Positions 7,582 to 16,157 of a stretch of DNA of 39,539 nt are shown in pieces. The stretch covers positions 1-39,539 of the forward strand of contig JAKLJY010000077.1 of assembly GCA_023150895.1 (NCBI GenBank). The letters are read 5' to 3'. Each line of letters opens with the position of its first letter. Positions within the stretch are counted from its first letter, which is position 1. The notes beneath the pieces are model-generated. The model did no database searches, was not told the origin of the DNA, and saw only the letters and a program-made list of their open reading frames with translations. Made by a program: the position numbers and the translations under genes. The DNA comes from Myxococcota bacterium (GTDB taxonomy: Bacteria > Myxococcota_A > Bradymonadia > UBA7976 > UBA1532).

Positions 7582-9696
7582 TCAGCGCAGGGGGCGCGCC
7601 GAGCGGCAGTCGGCGACGGCGTCGACCGGGGTGCAGACGTTCTGCCCGGCGAGTTCGTCGCCGTCGGCGTTCACGGCGGCGCGGCAGGCGAAACCGTCCG
7701 GGCAGGCGCCGTCGTTGCACGGGGAGAGACAGGCGCCGCCCTGGCGGCCGCCGTCGAAGTCCAGCCGGCTGCAGACGGTGTCGCCGGCGCAGGGCCAGGT
7801 GCCCGCGCCGAAGTCGCAGCTCGCGCAGACGTGCACGGGCACGCAGGCGGTGGCGGTCACGTCGTCCTCGGCGCCGGGGTCGCCGTCGAAGACGAGCGTG
7901 CGCTCGCACGTGATGCTGCCGTCCTCGCTGCAGTCCGCGTCGTTGTTGCACAGGCCGTAGCAGTAGCCGGGGTCGCCGACCACCCGGGACCACGCCGAGC
8001 AGCGGCCGCTGAGGCAGTCGCGGTTGCCGGTGCAGTCACCGCCGGCGGGCACCATGCCGGCGCCGGTCGCCGCGGAGCAGAAGCGCTCGACCTCGCCGGC
8101 CTCGCCCGTCAGCAGGTAGTTGATGCGGCAGAACTCGCCCTCGGCCATGCAGTCCGCGTCGATGGTGCAGTCGGCGTGGCTGCCGGCGTCGGCGACGCAG
8201 AGGCCCGCGAAGAGGTCGTCCGCCAGCGACGACGTGCCGCCGTCGGAGACGAGCGCGTTGGTGCAGTAGGCGCCGGGGCCGCAATCGGCCGTGGTGCGGC
8301 AGATCTGCGAGCAGTAGCCGCTGTTGCAGAGGGACTCGGTGAAGCACGGCGCGGCGGCGCTGCAGGCCTCGCCGGGGGCGACGGCGTTGCGGGGCGGGGT
8401 CACGCAGCGACCACCGACCGTCAGCTCGCCCTGCGGGCGGCCGTTCTCGAGGTTGCCGCGCACGACGAGGTCGCAGCCCTCGGCCGGGACGTCGCCCTCG
8501 GCGGCGCACTCGTCGTTGCTCGTGCACTCGCGACCGCTGCCCGCGGGGGCCGGCAGGCAGATCTGGACCTGCGCGGTCTGCATCGTCTCGGAGTCGATGA
8601 GCAGCGACAGGATGGAGCAGACGCCCCCGGGGCAGTCGCCATCGACGTCGCAGGGGCCCGTGCAGTAGCCCTCGTAGCAGATGTTGCCGCCGTCGCAGTC
8701 GTCGCCGTCTTCGTCACACGGCTCGCCGAGGGCGCGCTTGCCCTCGGTCTTGGCGGTGCAGATGCCCACGATGTAGGGGGCGCCGCTGAAGTCGAGAGTG
8801 ATGGTGCAGACGTCGGTCTCGGGGCAGTCCGAGCTCTTCTCGCAGGGCTGCGGCAGGCACATGTCGAGCAGGATCTGCCCGTCGGCCAGCGACCAGTCGT
8901 CGTAGCAGGCCTGACCGGAGCCGCAGGCGCTCTCGGCGGCGTTGGGATCGCAGAAGTTGCTGCACTTGCCGACGATGCACATGCCGTTGGCGCAGTAGAT
9001 GCCCGCGTCCTCGTCGCAGGCCTCGCCGACCCCGACGCCGCCGGCGCGGGGCGGCTGGCAGAGGCCGCCGTAAGTGGCATCTTCGGAGAACGTCTGTCCG
9101 AAGGTGCAGACCTCGCCGTCCGTGCAGGCGCCGTTGGCGCCGCCGTCGCAGCGCTGGTTCGAGCCGGGCATGCACAGGCCGTCCGTATCGTTGTGGACGC
9201 AGCTGTAGGTCTGACCGAACGGGCCGTCCGAGAAGTTCTCGCAGGCCGAGTCACGCATGCAGTCGCGGGTGCAGAAGCCCTTGCGCTCGCTGAAGCGGGT
9301 CGTGCAGTTGCCGGAGCGGCAGCCGCCCGTCTTGCAGGCCTCGGAGTCGTCGTTGCCGCCGGTGCAGCAGCCCTCGGGGTCGTCGTCGGTGCCCTGACAG
9401 AACGGGGGCAGTTCGCACTCGGCGCCCGGAGGCAGGCCCTCGGGCTCTTCGCCGCCGGCACCGCCGGTGCCGCCCTCGCCGCCCTCGCCGCCGACCTGGC
9501 CACCGGTGATCTGACCGCCGGTGATCTGGCCGCCGGTGATCTGGCCGCCGGTGATCTGACCGCCGCCGCCCTCGCCGCCGACGCCCGCGTCGTCCGTCGC
9601 CACGCCGCCGCCGCCGTCGTCGCCGCCGCAGCCCGCGGCCAGAAGCGCGAGGGCCAGCGTCGCGCGCATGATGTTCCGAGTCTCCAGTGTCCGCAT
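7582..9696 (-). CDS. Large Cys-rich surface lipoprotein with GGQIT repeats
   Basis: A lipoprotein of 704 residues. The N-terminus (ATLALALLAAGCGG) carries a lipobox with Cys23, so the mature protein is lipid-anchored. The ATG at 9696 has GGAGG ten bases upstream and gives a normal 22-residue signal; an internal ATG at 9669 would give a very short one. After the Cys comes a Gly/Asp-rich linker with GGQIT four times in a row, then a body with several dozen Cys residues in short repeated modules (patterns such as CxxDxDC, GxCxxxC and CxPxxC), presumably disulfide-rich knots in the periplasm or outside the cell. No enzyme motif is seen. It has its own promoter and a leader of about 150 bases. It is probably a surface or adhesion scaffold, but the function is unknown. 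Confidence 0.85.
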   Translation of the reverse strand: MRTLETRNIMRATLALALLAAGCGGDDGGGGVATDDAGVGGEGGGGQITGGQITGGQITGGQITGGQVGGEGGEGGTGGAGGEEPEGLPPGAECELPPFCQGTDDDPEGCCTGGNDDSEACKTGGCRSGNCTTRFSERKGFCTRDCMRDSACENFSDGPFGQTYSCVHNDTDGLCMPGSNQRCDGGANGACTDGEVCTFGQTFSEDATYGGLCQPPRAGGVGVGEACDEDAGIYCANGMCIVGKCSNFCDPNAAESACGSGQACYDDWSLADGQILLDMCLPQPCEKSSDCPETDVCTITLDFSGAPYIVGICTAKTEGKRALGEPCDEDGDDCDGGNICYEGYCTGPCDVDGDCPGGVCSILSLLIDSETMQTAQVQICLPAPAGSGRECTSNDECAAEGDVPAEGCDLVVRGNLENGRPQGELTVGGRCVTPPRNAVAPGEACSAAAPCFTESLCNSGYCSQICRTTADCGPGAYCTNALVSDGGTSSLADDLFAGLCVADAGSHADCTIDADCMAEGEFCRINYLLTGEAGEVERFCSAATGAGMVPAGGDCTGNRDCLSGRCSAWSRVVGDPGYCYGLCNNDADCSEDGSITCERTLVFDGDPGAEDDVTATACVPVHVCASCDFGAGTWPCAGDTVCSRLDFDGGRQGGACLSPCNDGACPDGFACRAAVNADGDELAGQNVCTPVDAVADCRSARPLR
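9496..9564. repeat. 15-bp tandem repeat coding GGQIT
   Basis: Four adjacent copies of the 15-mer CTGGCCGCCGGTGAT (first copy with one A for G, second with one A for G) plus a partial fifth, in frame in the lipoprotein gene. Near-perfect copies make this a candidate site of slipped-strand length variation, always in steps of five residues. Confidence 0.9.
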
Positions 9697-9851
9697 CTCC
9701 CCGATGCCTCCGTGTTGTTGCGCTGCCAGATGGTCGTCGGCCGGCACCCCCCGCGAGGGAGGGCACCGCGCCGCTGCGACCGTGTCTTCGGCGGGCGGTG
9801 GGGCGGGCCGGGGCCCGCTGCGCGCGCGCCGCCCCGCAAAAAATTCGCGGG
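9697..9851 (-). promoter_or_regulatory. Long structured leader of the Cys-rich lipoprotein mRNA
   Basis: If the promoter at 9881-9852 is used, about 150 untranslated bases precede the ATG at 9696. Near its 5' end CCCGC and GCGGG flank a loop containing six T residues, and further on a C-rich run can pair with a G-run (CCCTCCC / GGGGGG). No known riboswitch class is recognised, and no small gene is visible in it. Confidence 0.35.
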
Positions 9852-9881
9852 ACTCTACGGAGTACGATGGCAAAGCGTCAA
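9852..9881 (-). promoter_or_regulatory. Sigma70-type promoter of the Cys-rich lipoprotein gene
   Basis: Minus strand: TTGACG (9881-9876), 18-base spacer, TAGAGT (9857-9852). It resembles the rplM promoter in this window (TTGACC, 18 bases, TAGAAC), which supports it. The 66 bases between it and the stop of the upstream gene (9948) show nothing else. Confidence 0.6.
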
Positions 9882-9947
9882 GGTGTCGGGGATCTTCGAT
9901 CGGCCGTGCCTCGAAGTGGGCCGTCGAGAATGCACACCCGGGTCGGC

Positions 9948-10472
9948 TCAGGGCTCGTCCACCGCCGACGCCGGCGCGGCCGGCGCGGGCACGTCGAGGG
10001 TGAGCGTTCGCCCGCCGACGGTCAGCGTCGCTCGCTGCGGAGGCGCGTCGAGGGGCGGGGGGCGACGGGTGGGCAGGCGGGCCGCCTCACCGCCCGCGGG
10101 GGGGGCCGACACGGTCGCCGACGCGTAGAATTCGTCGACGAGCGCGAGCGGCGCCGCCCGGAGGTCGACGAGATCGCCCCCGATCAGGCGCCAGGCCGTC
10201 CCCGGCTCGACGTCCGGGCTCTCGGCGTACCACCGATCGTCGAGCGTGAGGCGCGCTCGCCGCCACGGCCAGTCGCCGTTGTTCTGAATGACGAAAACGT
10301 GTTGTGACGCCACGTCGGCGACCGTGATCGACGCTCGAAGGGCATCCGGCGAGCGGGCGAGGGCGCCCGCGACGCTCACGACGCTCAGCGCCGCCCACGT
10401 CGCGACGATGAGTCGACGGGCCGCGCGAGGGTTCTTCGCGGGATCGAGCAGGACGCGGTGCGGTGCGGACAT
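9948..10472 (-). CDS. Single-pass membrane protein of unknown function
   Basis: A 174-residue protein starting at ATG 10472, with GGGAGG 12 bases before it. A short basic N-terminus (PRAARR) precedes one hydrophobic helix (about 20-40). The remainder is predicted outside the cytoplasm: a beta-rich segment containing HVFVIQNNGDWPWRRARLTL, which reads like a small immunoglobulin or Fn3-like fold (about 55-130), then a Pro/Ala-rich end with a second short beta segment (TLTVGGRTLTLDV). I do not recognise a family. It is divergent from the GltJ-like gene with 117 bases between the two starts, so the two may share regulation. A much longer reading frame upstream is only a shadow of that neighbour. 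Confidence 0.8.
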   Translation of the reverse strand: MSAPHRVLLDPAKNPRAARRLIVATWAALSVVSVAGALARSPDALRASITVADVASQHVFVIQNNGDWPWRRARLTLDDRWYAESPDVEPGTAWRLIGGDLVDLRAAPLALVDEFYASATVSAPPAGGEAARLPTRRPPPLDAPPQRATLTVGGRTLTLDVPAPAAPASAVDEP

Positions 10473-10498
10473 CTCGGCGGTCGACCTCCCGTGCGATA

Positions 10499-10511
10499 GA
10501 TTGCCGCAATC
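10499..10511. repeat. Perfect 13-bp palindrome in a divergent promoter region
   Basis: GATTGC, one C, then GCAATC. It overlaps the -35 box of the candidate promoter for the GltJ-like gene and lies 27 bases before the divergent start at 10472, so it could be an operator controlling both genes. Confidence 0.4.
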
Positions 10512-10529
10512 GGGGACCGCTGTTAACCT
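10501..10529 (+). promoter_or_regulatory. Candidate extended -10 promoter of the GltJ-like gene
   Basis: TTGCCG (10501-10506), 17-base spacer, TAACCT (10524-10529) preceded by TGT, an extended -10 element. Start near 10536 gives a leader of about 54 bases with AAGGAG before the ATG at 10590. Confidence 0.42.
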
Positions 10530-10589
10530 CCCCCATCGCGCTCGGGTCTGGTCCCCGGCGTCGATCCGGTGAAGGAGATCGCTGGCCGC

Positions 10590-12455
10590 ATGAAGTTCAA
10601 GTGCGAGAAGTGCGGCACGCGCTACACCATCGCCGAGGAGAAGGTCCGCAATCGGGTCCTGAAGATCCGGTGCAAGGTCTGCGAACACGTCATCACGGTC
10701 CGCGACCCCGAGATGGCCGGCGGCCCGGAGGCGTCGATCGTCGGTACCCCTGCCCCCGCCGGGGTTGCGGCGCGCCGCGCGCCGACGGCCTCGCGGGCGC
10801 CCGCGCTGGCGCCGACGCCCATCGGCGACGACTTCCCGAGTGACCGAACGGCGATCGGAGACCCCCTCGCGCCGGTCGCGGACGTCGAGTGGTACTGCGC
10901 CCCCGAGTCCGGTCAACAGGGGCCGATGCCCCTCGAGCGCCTGCGCGACCTGATCCGGGCGGGGGACGTCCGGGCCGAGGATTTCGTCTGGAACGAGACG
11001 ATGTCCGACTGGGTGGCCGCGTCGACCGTCAACGTGCTCGGCGACCTCTTCCGACCCAAGCCGCCGCGTCTGCCGCCGCCGCCACCTGCCCCGCCGCCCG
11101 CGCCGCTCGCGAGTCGACCCCCGGGCATCCCGCTCGGAGAGCCGGCGCCGGCGCCGGCCCCGTCGTTGCCGAGCCCCGTCGGAGAGGCCGCGCCCGCCGC
11201 ACGGGCGGCCGGACGTCCGCCGCCGCCGCCCGCCCTCGCCGACGAGAGCCCCACGCGGGTCGAGCCCGCGTTGCCGTCGGCGGCCCGCGAGCCCGCCCGC
11301 TCCGAGCTCGACGTCGATCTGCTCAGCCTGCTCGGGCCGGTGTCCGCGGGCCCCGTCGAGGCCTCGCCCACCGAGATGATGCCGTCGAGTCAGGCGCCCA
11401 CCCGACCGGTGGAGAACGACGAGCTCGCGGCGCTCATCGCGGCCGAGATGGCCGCGCCCCCCACCGTGCAGGCGCCGGCGCTCGCCGAGCAGCTCAGCGC
11501 CGCGCCGACGCGGGCCGTCGGGCCGTCGGGGGGCGTCCTTCGCCCCGCCGCCGCGAAGAAGGTCGACGACGCCTTTGGTTTCGGTGACCTCCACGACCTG
11601 CCCACCGCGCTGCCCGCCAGCGAGTCGGGCGTCCACGTCGTCCACGACGTCCCGCCGCCCCGTCGGGGCGTGCCCATGGGGCTCATCGTGGCCGCCGGCT
11701 TGCTGCTGGTGGTCGGCGGTGTCGGACTCGGCATTTGGCTCGCTCCGCAGGGAGGCGGCCCGGCCGTCGCGGCCCCCCCGTCGGCGCCGCTCTCGGGTGC
11801 GCTGGCCTCCGCCGAGGCCTCCGCCCCGCCGACGGCGGCGCCACCGTCCGTCGCCTCCGCCGCGCCGTCCTCGCTCGTCTCCGCCGCGCCGTCCTCCGTC
11901 GTCTCCGCCGCGCCGCCGAGCGCCCCCGCCACCGAACTCGCAGTCGGTGGTGCCGGGGGGGCGACCGCGCGCCCGGAGGCCAACGGCACGGAGCGCCCCG
12001 TCGTCGCCGCCCGCGGGCCCAAGTCGGCGTCCGCGCCCACGACGGCCGCCCCGGCCGCCACGCCCTCCCGCCCGAGCGCCTTCGCCGGCCTCGACGCCGC
12101 GCGAGGCGATCAGACGCCGAAGTTGACGCCCAAGGCGGAGAAGCCCGGGGGCGAGCTGCCGCCGGGGCTCGACCAGGTCGAAATCTCCGCGGTCATCAAG
12201 CGCAACCTCAAGGCGGTCCAGGGCTGTTATCAGCGGCAGCTCAAGCGGGACGACAGCGTGGCCGAGGGTCGCGCCACCATCCGGTTCCGCATCCAGTCGG
12301 ACGGTCGCGCCAAAGACGTCAGCATGGACCGCCGCTTCGACGGCAGCGTGCTGAAACAGTGCATCGTGAACGTCGTGGAACGGTGGGCGTTCCCGCCGTT
12401 CGAGGGGGACCCCATCCCGGTGGAGTTCCCCGTCATCTTCACCGCGACGTTCTGA
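10590..12455 (+). CDS. GltJ/AgmX-like protein: zinc ribbon, GYF domain, transmembrane helix, TonB-like C-terminus
   Basis: A 621-residue envelope-spanning protein. Order: N-terminal zinc ribbon (Cys5, Cys8, Cys28, Cys31, MJ0042 type), GYF-type domain (about 100-150, EWYCAPESGQQGPMPLERL), a long Pro/Ala-rich linker, one membrane helix (about 363-386), a second Pro/Ala/Ser-rich linker that would cross the periplasm, and an AgmX/PglI-type TonB-like domain (about 525-621, containing GCYQRQLK and ERWAFPPFEGDP). This is the layout of Myxococcus GltJ, in which the cytoplasmic zinc-ribbon and GYF parts dock the motility switch MglA. Many Myxococcota carry paralogues with other jobs, and no other gliding gene is near. 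The ATG at 10590 begins the zinc ribbon; a GTG seven codons earlier is less likely. Confidence 0.85.
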   Translation: MKFKCEKCGTRYTIAEEKVRNRVLKIRCKVCEHVITVRDPEMAGGPEASIVGTPAPAGVAARRAPTASRAPALAPTPIGDDFPSDRTAIGDPLAPVADVEWYCAPESGQQGPMPLERLRDLIRAGDVRAEDFVWNETMSDWVAASTVNVLGDLFRPKPPRLPPPPPAPPPAPLASRPPGIPLGEPAPAPAPSLPSPVGEAAPAARAAGRPPPPPALADESPTRVEPALPSAAREPARSELDVDLLSLLGPVSAGPVEASPTEMMPSSQAPTRPVENDELAALIAAEMAAPPTVQAPALAEQLSAAPTRAVGPSGGVLRPAAAKKVDDAFGFGDLHDLPTALPASESGVHVVHDVPPPRRGVPMGLIVAAGLLLVVGGVGLGIWLAPQGGGPAVAAPPSAPLSGALASAEASAPPTAAPPSVASAAPSSLVSAAPSSVVSAAPPSAPATELAVGGAGGATARPEANGTERPVVAARGPKSASAPTTAAPAATPSRPSAFAGLDAARGDQTPKLTPKAEKPGGELPPGLDQVEISAVIKRNLKAVQGCYQRQLKRDDSVAEGRATIRFRIQSDGRAKDVSMDRRFDGSVLKQCIVNVVERWAFPPFEGDPIPVEFPVIFTATF

Positions 12456-12484
12456 GAGCCGCCCGCACGGGATCCGGACGCGCG

Positions 12485-15076
12485 TCAGAAGGCCGTGGTG
12501 CGTCGCACCATCGAGGGCGGCGGCGTACGCGCCCGGCCGAGCGCGAGGTCATGGGCACTCGCAGGCGGGGGCCCGTCGACGAGCGTCGAGGCGCCGCAGC
12601 GCAAGGCGGGATGCCCCCCCCGGGGCGCGGGCGCGACGGCGTCACGCACGCCGAGCCGGCCGAGGGCGCTCGTCAGCGTCGACATCTCGACTTCGCCGCC
12701 GACGAGCCAGAGGCCGCCCGAAGGGTCTGCGCCCAGCGCGAAGCGATTGGGCCCCGCCAGCGTCGTGGCGGTCGGCTCGCCCGCGACGAGCACGGCCGGG
12801 AGCTGCTGGTAGAAGGCCGCGCCGTCCGGCGTCCCCCCGGGTCCTTGCACGCGCATGCGCCCGTCGCCGTCGACGACGAGTGCCCCGCGCTCGGCCTGTG
12901 GTGCCTCGCCCGAGCTGGACCACGGCAACCCCTCGCCCATCACCCCGCGATGCAGTGAAAGGCGACAGAACGTCCCCGGAGGCGCCCGATCGGGGCCTGC
13001 CTCGACGAGGGCCGCGCCGAGGGTGTCCGTCGCCAGACGCACCGCCGTCACCGCCCGGCCCTCGACGTCGAGTACGCCGCGGATCACCGGCGGCGGCCAG
13101 AGCCCGGCGGGCCGCGGGACGCCCTCGCCCGTCGGTGCCCGCTGCCAGACGACACCGGGGCCGGTGGGCACGAGGGGGCGCCGCACGAGGTAGAAGAAGT
13201 CGCGCGTGTGGCTGTCCGTGTAGCGGGGCTCGTCCGACCGCCACATGTCCCGCATGAGCGAGGCGCGCTCGATCCCCCCTCGGCTCTCGGCTTGCCGCCA
13301 CCACTCCCAGCCGATGTTCGAGATGTTCATGTCCAGGTGCATCGCGTAGTCGACGTCGGCCGCCAGCATGGCGTCGGCCAGCGTGTCGGCGGAGCACCGC
13401 ACGCAGACGGCGAAGAGCAGGTGACCCGACCGGGTGACCCCCAGCCCGCTGCGCCACGTGAAGATGGGATCCCGGCCCTTCAGCGTGAAGCCCCAGGTCC
13501 GCTGTTCCAGCGGATTGAACCGGCCGGCGTCGACCAGGGGCGGCAGGTTCTGTCGCAGCGAGACGAGCCCCGCCGGGAGCGCCGGGCGCGTCGCCCAGGT
13601 GCCGAAGCGGACGCTTCCGTCGGTGTAGGTCGCCACGGTGGCGACGTCGGGTACCGGGGGCAACAGGACCGTGCGGTCGACGGCCATCCCGTAACCGCCG
13701 TGGATGGCCTGGAATCCGCCGTTGAACGCCGCGAGGGTCGAGTCGCGGTCGCCGGCCGGCACCCGCCCGGTGCCGACCTCGCCGGTGGAGCTGCGCGGGT
13801 GCTCGGTGCCCCCGACCATCTTCAGCGCGACCTGACGGCCGTCGGCGAGCACGAGCTCGGTGATGGCGTCGGGGCGCTCCGGATCCGCCCGCAGGGTTGT
13901 GCGCCAGAAGAGGGGCGGAGCGCCGCTGCGCCCAGCCGCCGCGCCGAAAGTGAAGGGTCTCCAGTGGCCCTCACCCGGCAAGACGGGATCGACGACGGGC
14001 AGCTTCACGATGTCTGCCGGCGGCCGTTCGATCGGCCACGGCCCGTGTGGATCCTCGACGCCGGCCGTTTCGGGGGCCTCGGCGGACGGTTCGGCCTCCG
14101 TCGGGGCGGCCGCGTCCGTCGGCGCTGCCGCCGCGTCGAGCCCCGCCGGCGAGCCCCCGAGGAGTTTGTAGCGGGTCGTCTGGAAGAGATCGGCGAGGCG
14201 AAAGAAGACCTCCTCGAGGGCATAGATGCGCTCGGGGCCGATGAACGGCAGGCTGCGCGCCGTGTCCACGGCCCAGGAGAGCAGCGATCGCGGCGCCCGC
14301 TGCGTCTCGACCGCGCGCAACCAGGGGGCGGCGGTCGCCTGCCCGGCCCCTCGCCCCGCCAGGTCCAGCCGCGCTTCACCCCAGGTGAGCGACTCACGCC
14401 GCGCCACGACGAGCTCGTCGCCCTCCCAGTGGAGGCGCAGCTCGGCCGCCGGCTCGGGCAGCACGAAGCGGATGACGTTGGCCCCGCGCCAGTCGCCCAT
14501 CTCCACGAGATCCGTGAGCGCCTGCGTCACGAGGGCGGCGAGGCCCGCTCCGGGGGCCGGGGGCGCGCCGTTGAGATCGAGGACGGTGACGCCGGTGTAG
14601 TGGTTCGCGAACCGGGTGGTGAAGGCCACTTGCCCGGGCCGCGGGGTGAGCCAGGCCTCGTCGCCGTCGGTGGTACGCGTCAGGTTGTGGACCGCCCCGA
14701 GCGCCAGGGGCTCGCCCGTCGGGGCGATCCGCGCCCGCAGGAGGTAGACGTCGCGGTTGGGTTGCGACGCCGTGCGGGCGAGAAAGACGAACCGACGCTC
14801 GACGAACGACTCCGCGACCGCGGCCGGATCGCCCGGCGCGCCATCCCGGAACAGGTCGATGAACCCGGCGGACTCGGTCGCGTCGGCCTGATATCCGAGT
14901 GACCGGAGGTGCGCGAGCAGCGCCTCCCGCGCCCGGCGTTCGACGCTCGCGGCGTCGTCCGCCCCCAGATCCGCCGGGACGGGCGCCGAAGCGCCCCGCA
15001 GCGCCCCGTGGGCGAGCACCGCTAGACCTGCCGCCAGCCCCATGGAGGCCAGCAAGGGGACGAGGTGGCGGCGCAA
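12485..15076 (-). CDS. Exported phosphodiester glycosidase (NAGPA/DUF2233)-domain protein
   Basis: An 863-residue protein. TTG at 15076 gives a basic start (MRRHLVPLL) and a hydrophobic helix to about residue 27, so a signal peptide or anchor. Residues 30 to about 370 hold an unrecognised region with an Ala/Thr/Pro-rich stretch near 315-345. Residues about 380-640 match the phosphodiester glycosidase fold (NAGPA family, which removes GlcNAc from phosphodiester links): AAFNGGFQAIHGGYG near 445-460 and the region DYAMHLDMN near 575. A C-terminal module of about 200 residues is unrecognised. The gene begins 15 bases after the TPR-lipoprotein stop, without a convincing ribosome site, so translational coupling is likely. 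It may trim glycans or phosphodiester-linked polymers in the envelope; the true substrate is unknown. Confidence 0.82.
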   Translation of the reverse strand: MRRHLVPLLASMGLAAGLAVLAHGALRGASAPVPADLGADDAASVERRAREALLAHLRSLGYQADATESAGFIDLFRDGAPGDPAAVAESFVERRFVFLARTASQPNRDVYLLRARIAPTGEPLALGAVHNLTRTTDGDEAWLTPRPGQVAFTTRFANHYTGVTVLDLNGAPPAPGAGLAALVTQALTDLVEMGDWRGANVIRFVLPEPAAELRLHWEGDELVVARRESLTWGEARLDLAGRGAGQATAAPWLRAVETQRAPRSLLSWAVDTARSLPFIGPERIYALEEVFFRLADLFQTTRYKLLGGSPAGLDAAAAPTDAAAPTEAEPSAEAPETAGVEDPHGPWPIERPPADIVKLPVVDPVLPGEGHWRPFTFGAAAGRSGAPPLFWRTTLRADPERPDAITELVLADGRQVALKMVGGTEHPRSSTGEVGTGRVPAGDRDSTLAAFNGGFQAIHGGYGMAVDRTVLLPPVPDVATVATYTDGSVRFGTWATRPALPAGLVSLRQNLPPLVDAGRFNPLEQRTWGFTLKGRDPIFTWRSGLGVTRSGHLLFAVCVRCSADTLADAMLAADVDYAMHLDMNISNIGWEWWRQAESRGGIERASLMRDMWRSDEPRYTDSHTRDFFYLVRRPLVPTGPGVVWQRAPTGEGVPRPAGLWPPPVIRGVLDVEGRAVTAVRLATDTLGAALVEAGPDRAPPGTFCRLSLHRGVMGEGLPWSSSGEAPQAERGALVVDGDGRMRVQGPGGTPDGAAFYQQLPAVLVAGEPTATTLAGPNRFALGADPSGGLWLVGGEVEMSTLTSALGRLGVRDAVAPAPRGGHPALRCGASTLVDGPPPASAHDLALGRARTPPPSMVRRTTAF

Positions 15077-15091
15077 GGGCCGGCTCGCCGG

Positions 15092-16093
15092 TTACTTCGC
15101 GGCCGGCTCGGCCTTGGCAGGCTCGGCCTTGGCGGGCGCCGGGGCCTCGGCGGCGCGCGGATTGCGCAGGCGGTACACCTGGAACGTCACCGCGTCGACG
15201 GGGGCCGAAGCCTTGACCTCGTAGACCTTGTTGGCCTTGGCCCAGCCCTTCTGGTCCACCGTGATGTCCGTGTCGTCGAAGGGCAGGGGGTTCTGATCCG
15301 CGCGGGGCTGGCCGTGCAGTTTCCAGGCGATGTCCGAGAGCGCGTTGCGCGCGGCGGCGACCGCGGCCTTCTCGGCGCTGGCTTCGAAGCCGTCGTCCTT
15401 GGGGGCGCCCGCGGCCTCGGCCGTCGCGGTGACCACGAACCGTCCGTTCGCGGCGTCGAACTGGCCCGCCTTCTCGAACTCGGGCCGCTTCTGGTCGACG
15501 TCGGACTGGAACTTGCCCTTGAAGTCCAGGAAGCCCGCGAGGTCCGCCTGGTCCGCGGCGTAGCGCTTGCGCGCCTTGCCCACGTCGAGCGGGGCGACCT
15601 TGTCGAAGGCGGCCTTGGCGTCGGCGAACTTGCCGGCCTTCACGGCCTTGTCCCCCGTCTCGATGTAATAGGTCGCGAGCTGGCTCTTCGCCGGGCTGTC
15701 CGGGTTGCGGGCGATGGCCTTCGTCAGGAAGCCCTCGGCCTCCTTCGGCAGGTTCGTCGCGGCCGTCCGGTAGCTGCGATCGAGGGCTTCTTTCACATTG
15801 GCGCCGTACTTCTTGGCGAGCCCCTCGTCGGCGAGGATCTGCTCGAGCAGGGCCTGCTCCTGGGCGAAGGCACCGTGGTTGCCGAGCGCCTGGGCCTTGC
15901 CCCACAGCGCGTCGAAGCTCTTCGGATCGCTCTTCAGGGCCTCGTCGTACTTGGCGAGCGCGCCCTCGTAGTCCTTCGCGATGAGGCGCATCTTCGCCTC
16001 GTCGACCAGGTCCTTCGTCTTCTGACCGCAGCCGGCGGCGGTCAGCGCGACCGCCACGATGCCCGCCTGGAACAACGTCCGCAGGATTCCCAA
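15092..16093 (-). CDS. TPR-repeat lipoprotein
   Basis: A 333-residue lipoprotein starting at TTG 16093, with GGGAG six bases before it. The signal (MGILRTLFQAG..., ending LTAAGC) has the lipidated Cys22. Residues about 28-215 consist of tetratricopeptide-like helix pairs (for example YEGALAKYDEALKSDPKSFDALWG), which usually mediate protein contacts. A C-terminal beta-type domain of about 100 residues follows (FVVTATAEAAGAP to VTFQVYRLRN), then an Ala/Pro/Lys/Glu-rich tail. A longer in-frame reading to 16186 would put about 30 polar residues before the signal peptide and run through the promoter, so it is rejected. It sits in one transcription unit with the NAGPA-domain gene and could be its envelope partner. 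Confidence 0.87.
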   Translation of the reverse strand: MGILRTLFQAGIVAVALTAAGCGQKTKDLVDEAKMRLIAKDYEGALAKYDEALKSDPKSFDALWGKAQALGNHGAFAQEQALLEQILADEGLAKKYGANVKEALDRSYRTAATNLPKEAEGFLTKAIARNPDSPAKSQLATYYIETGDKAVKAGKFADAKAAFDKVAPLDVGKARKRYAADQADLAGFLDFKGKFQSDVDQKRPEFEKAGQFDAANGRFVVTATAEAAGAPKDDGFEASAEKAAVAAARNALSDIAWKLHGQPRADQNPLPFDDTDITVDQKGWAKANKVYEVKASAPVDAVTFQVYRLRNPRAAEAPAPAKAEPAKAEPAAK

Positions 16094-16157
16094 AGTGCAC
16101 TCCCGTTGGCTGTCGGCCGAAGGCCGGGTGATTGCGGGGCAGGGCGCCCTCGCGGCG

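Noticed and set aside
9496-9564. CRISPR-like array
   Set aside because: Units of 15 bp are directly adjacent with no spacers and code for GGQIT in frame.
7831-10128. Plus-strand open frame of 765 codons opposite the Cys-rich lipoprotein
   Set aside because: Its Ala/Val/Gly-only composition is a frame shadow of the Cys-rich gene. It has no domain and no ribosome site.
9948-11645. Long reading of the 174-residue membrane protein starting at 11645
   Set aside because: The added 391 residues are antisense to the GltJ-like gene and its promoter. The ATG at 10472 has a ribosome site and precedes the membrane helix directly.
12456-12484. Terminator between the GltJ-like and NAGPA-domain genes
   Set aside because: The 29-base convergent gap has no stable inverted repeat and no T-run.
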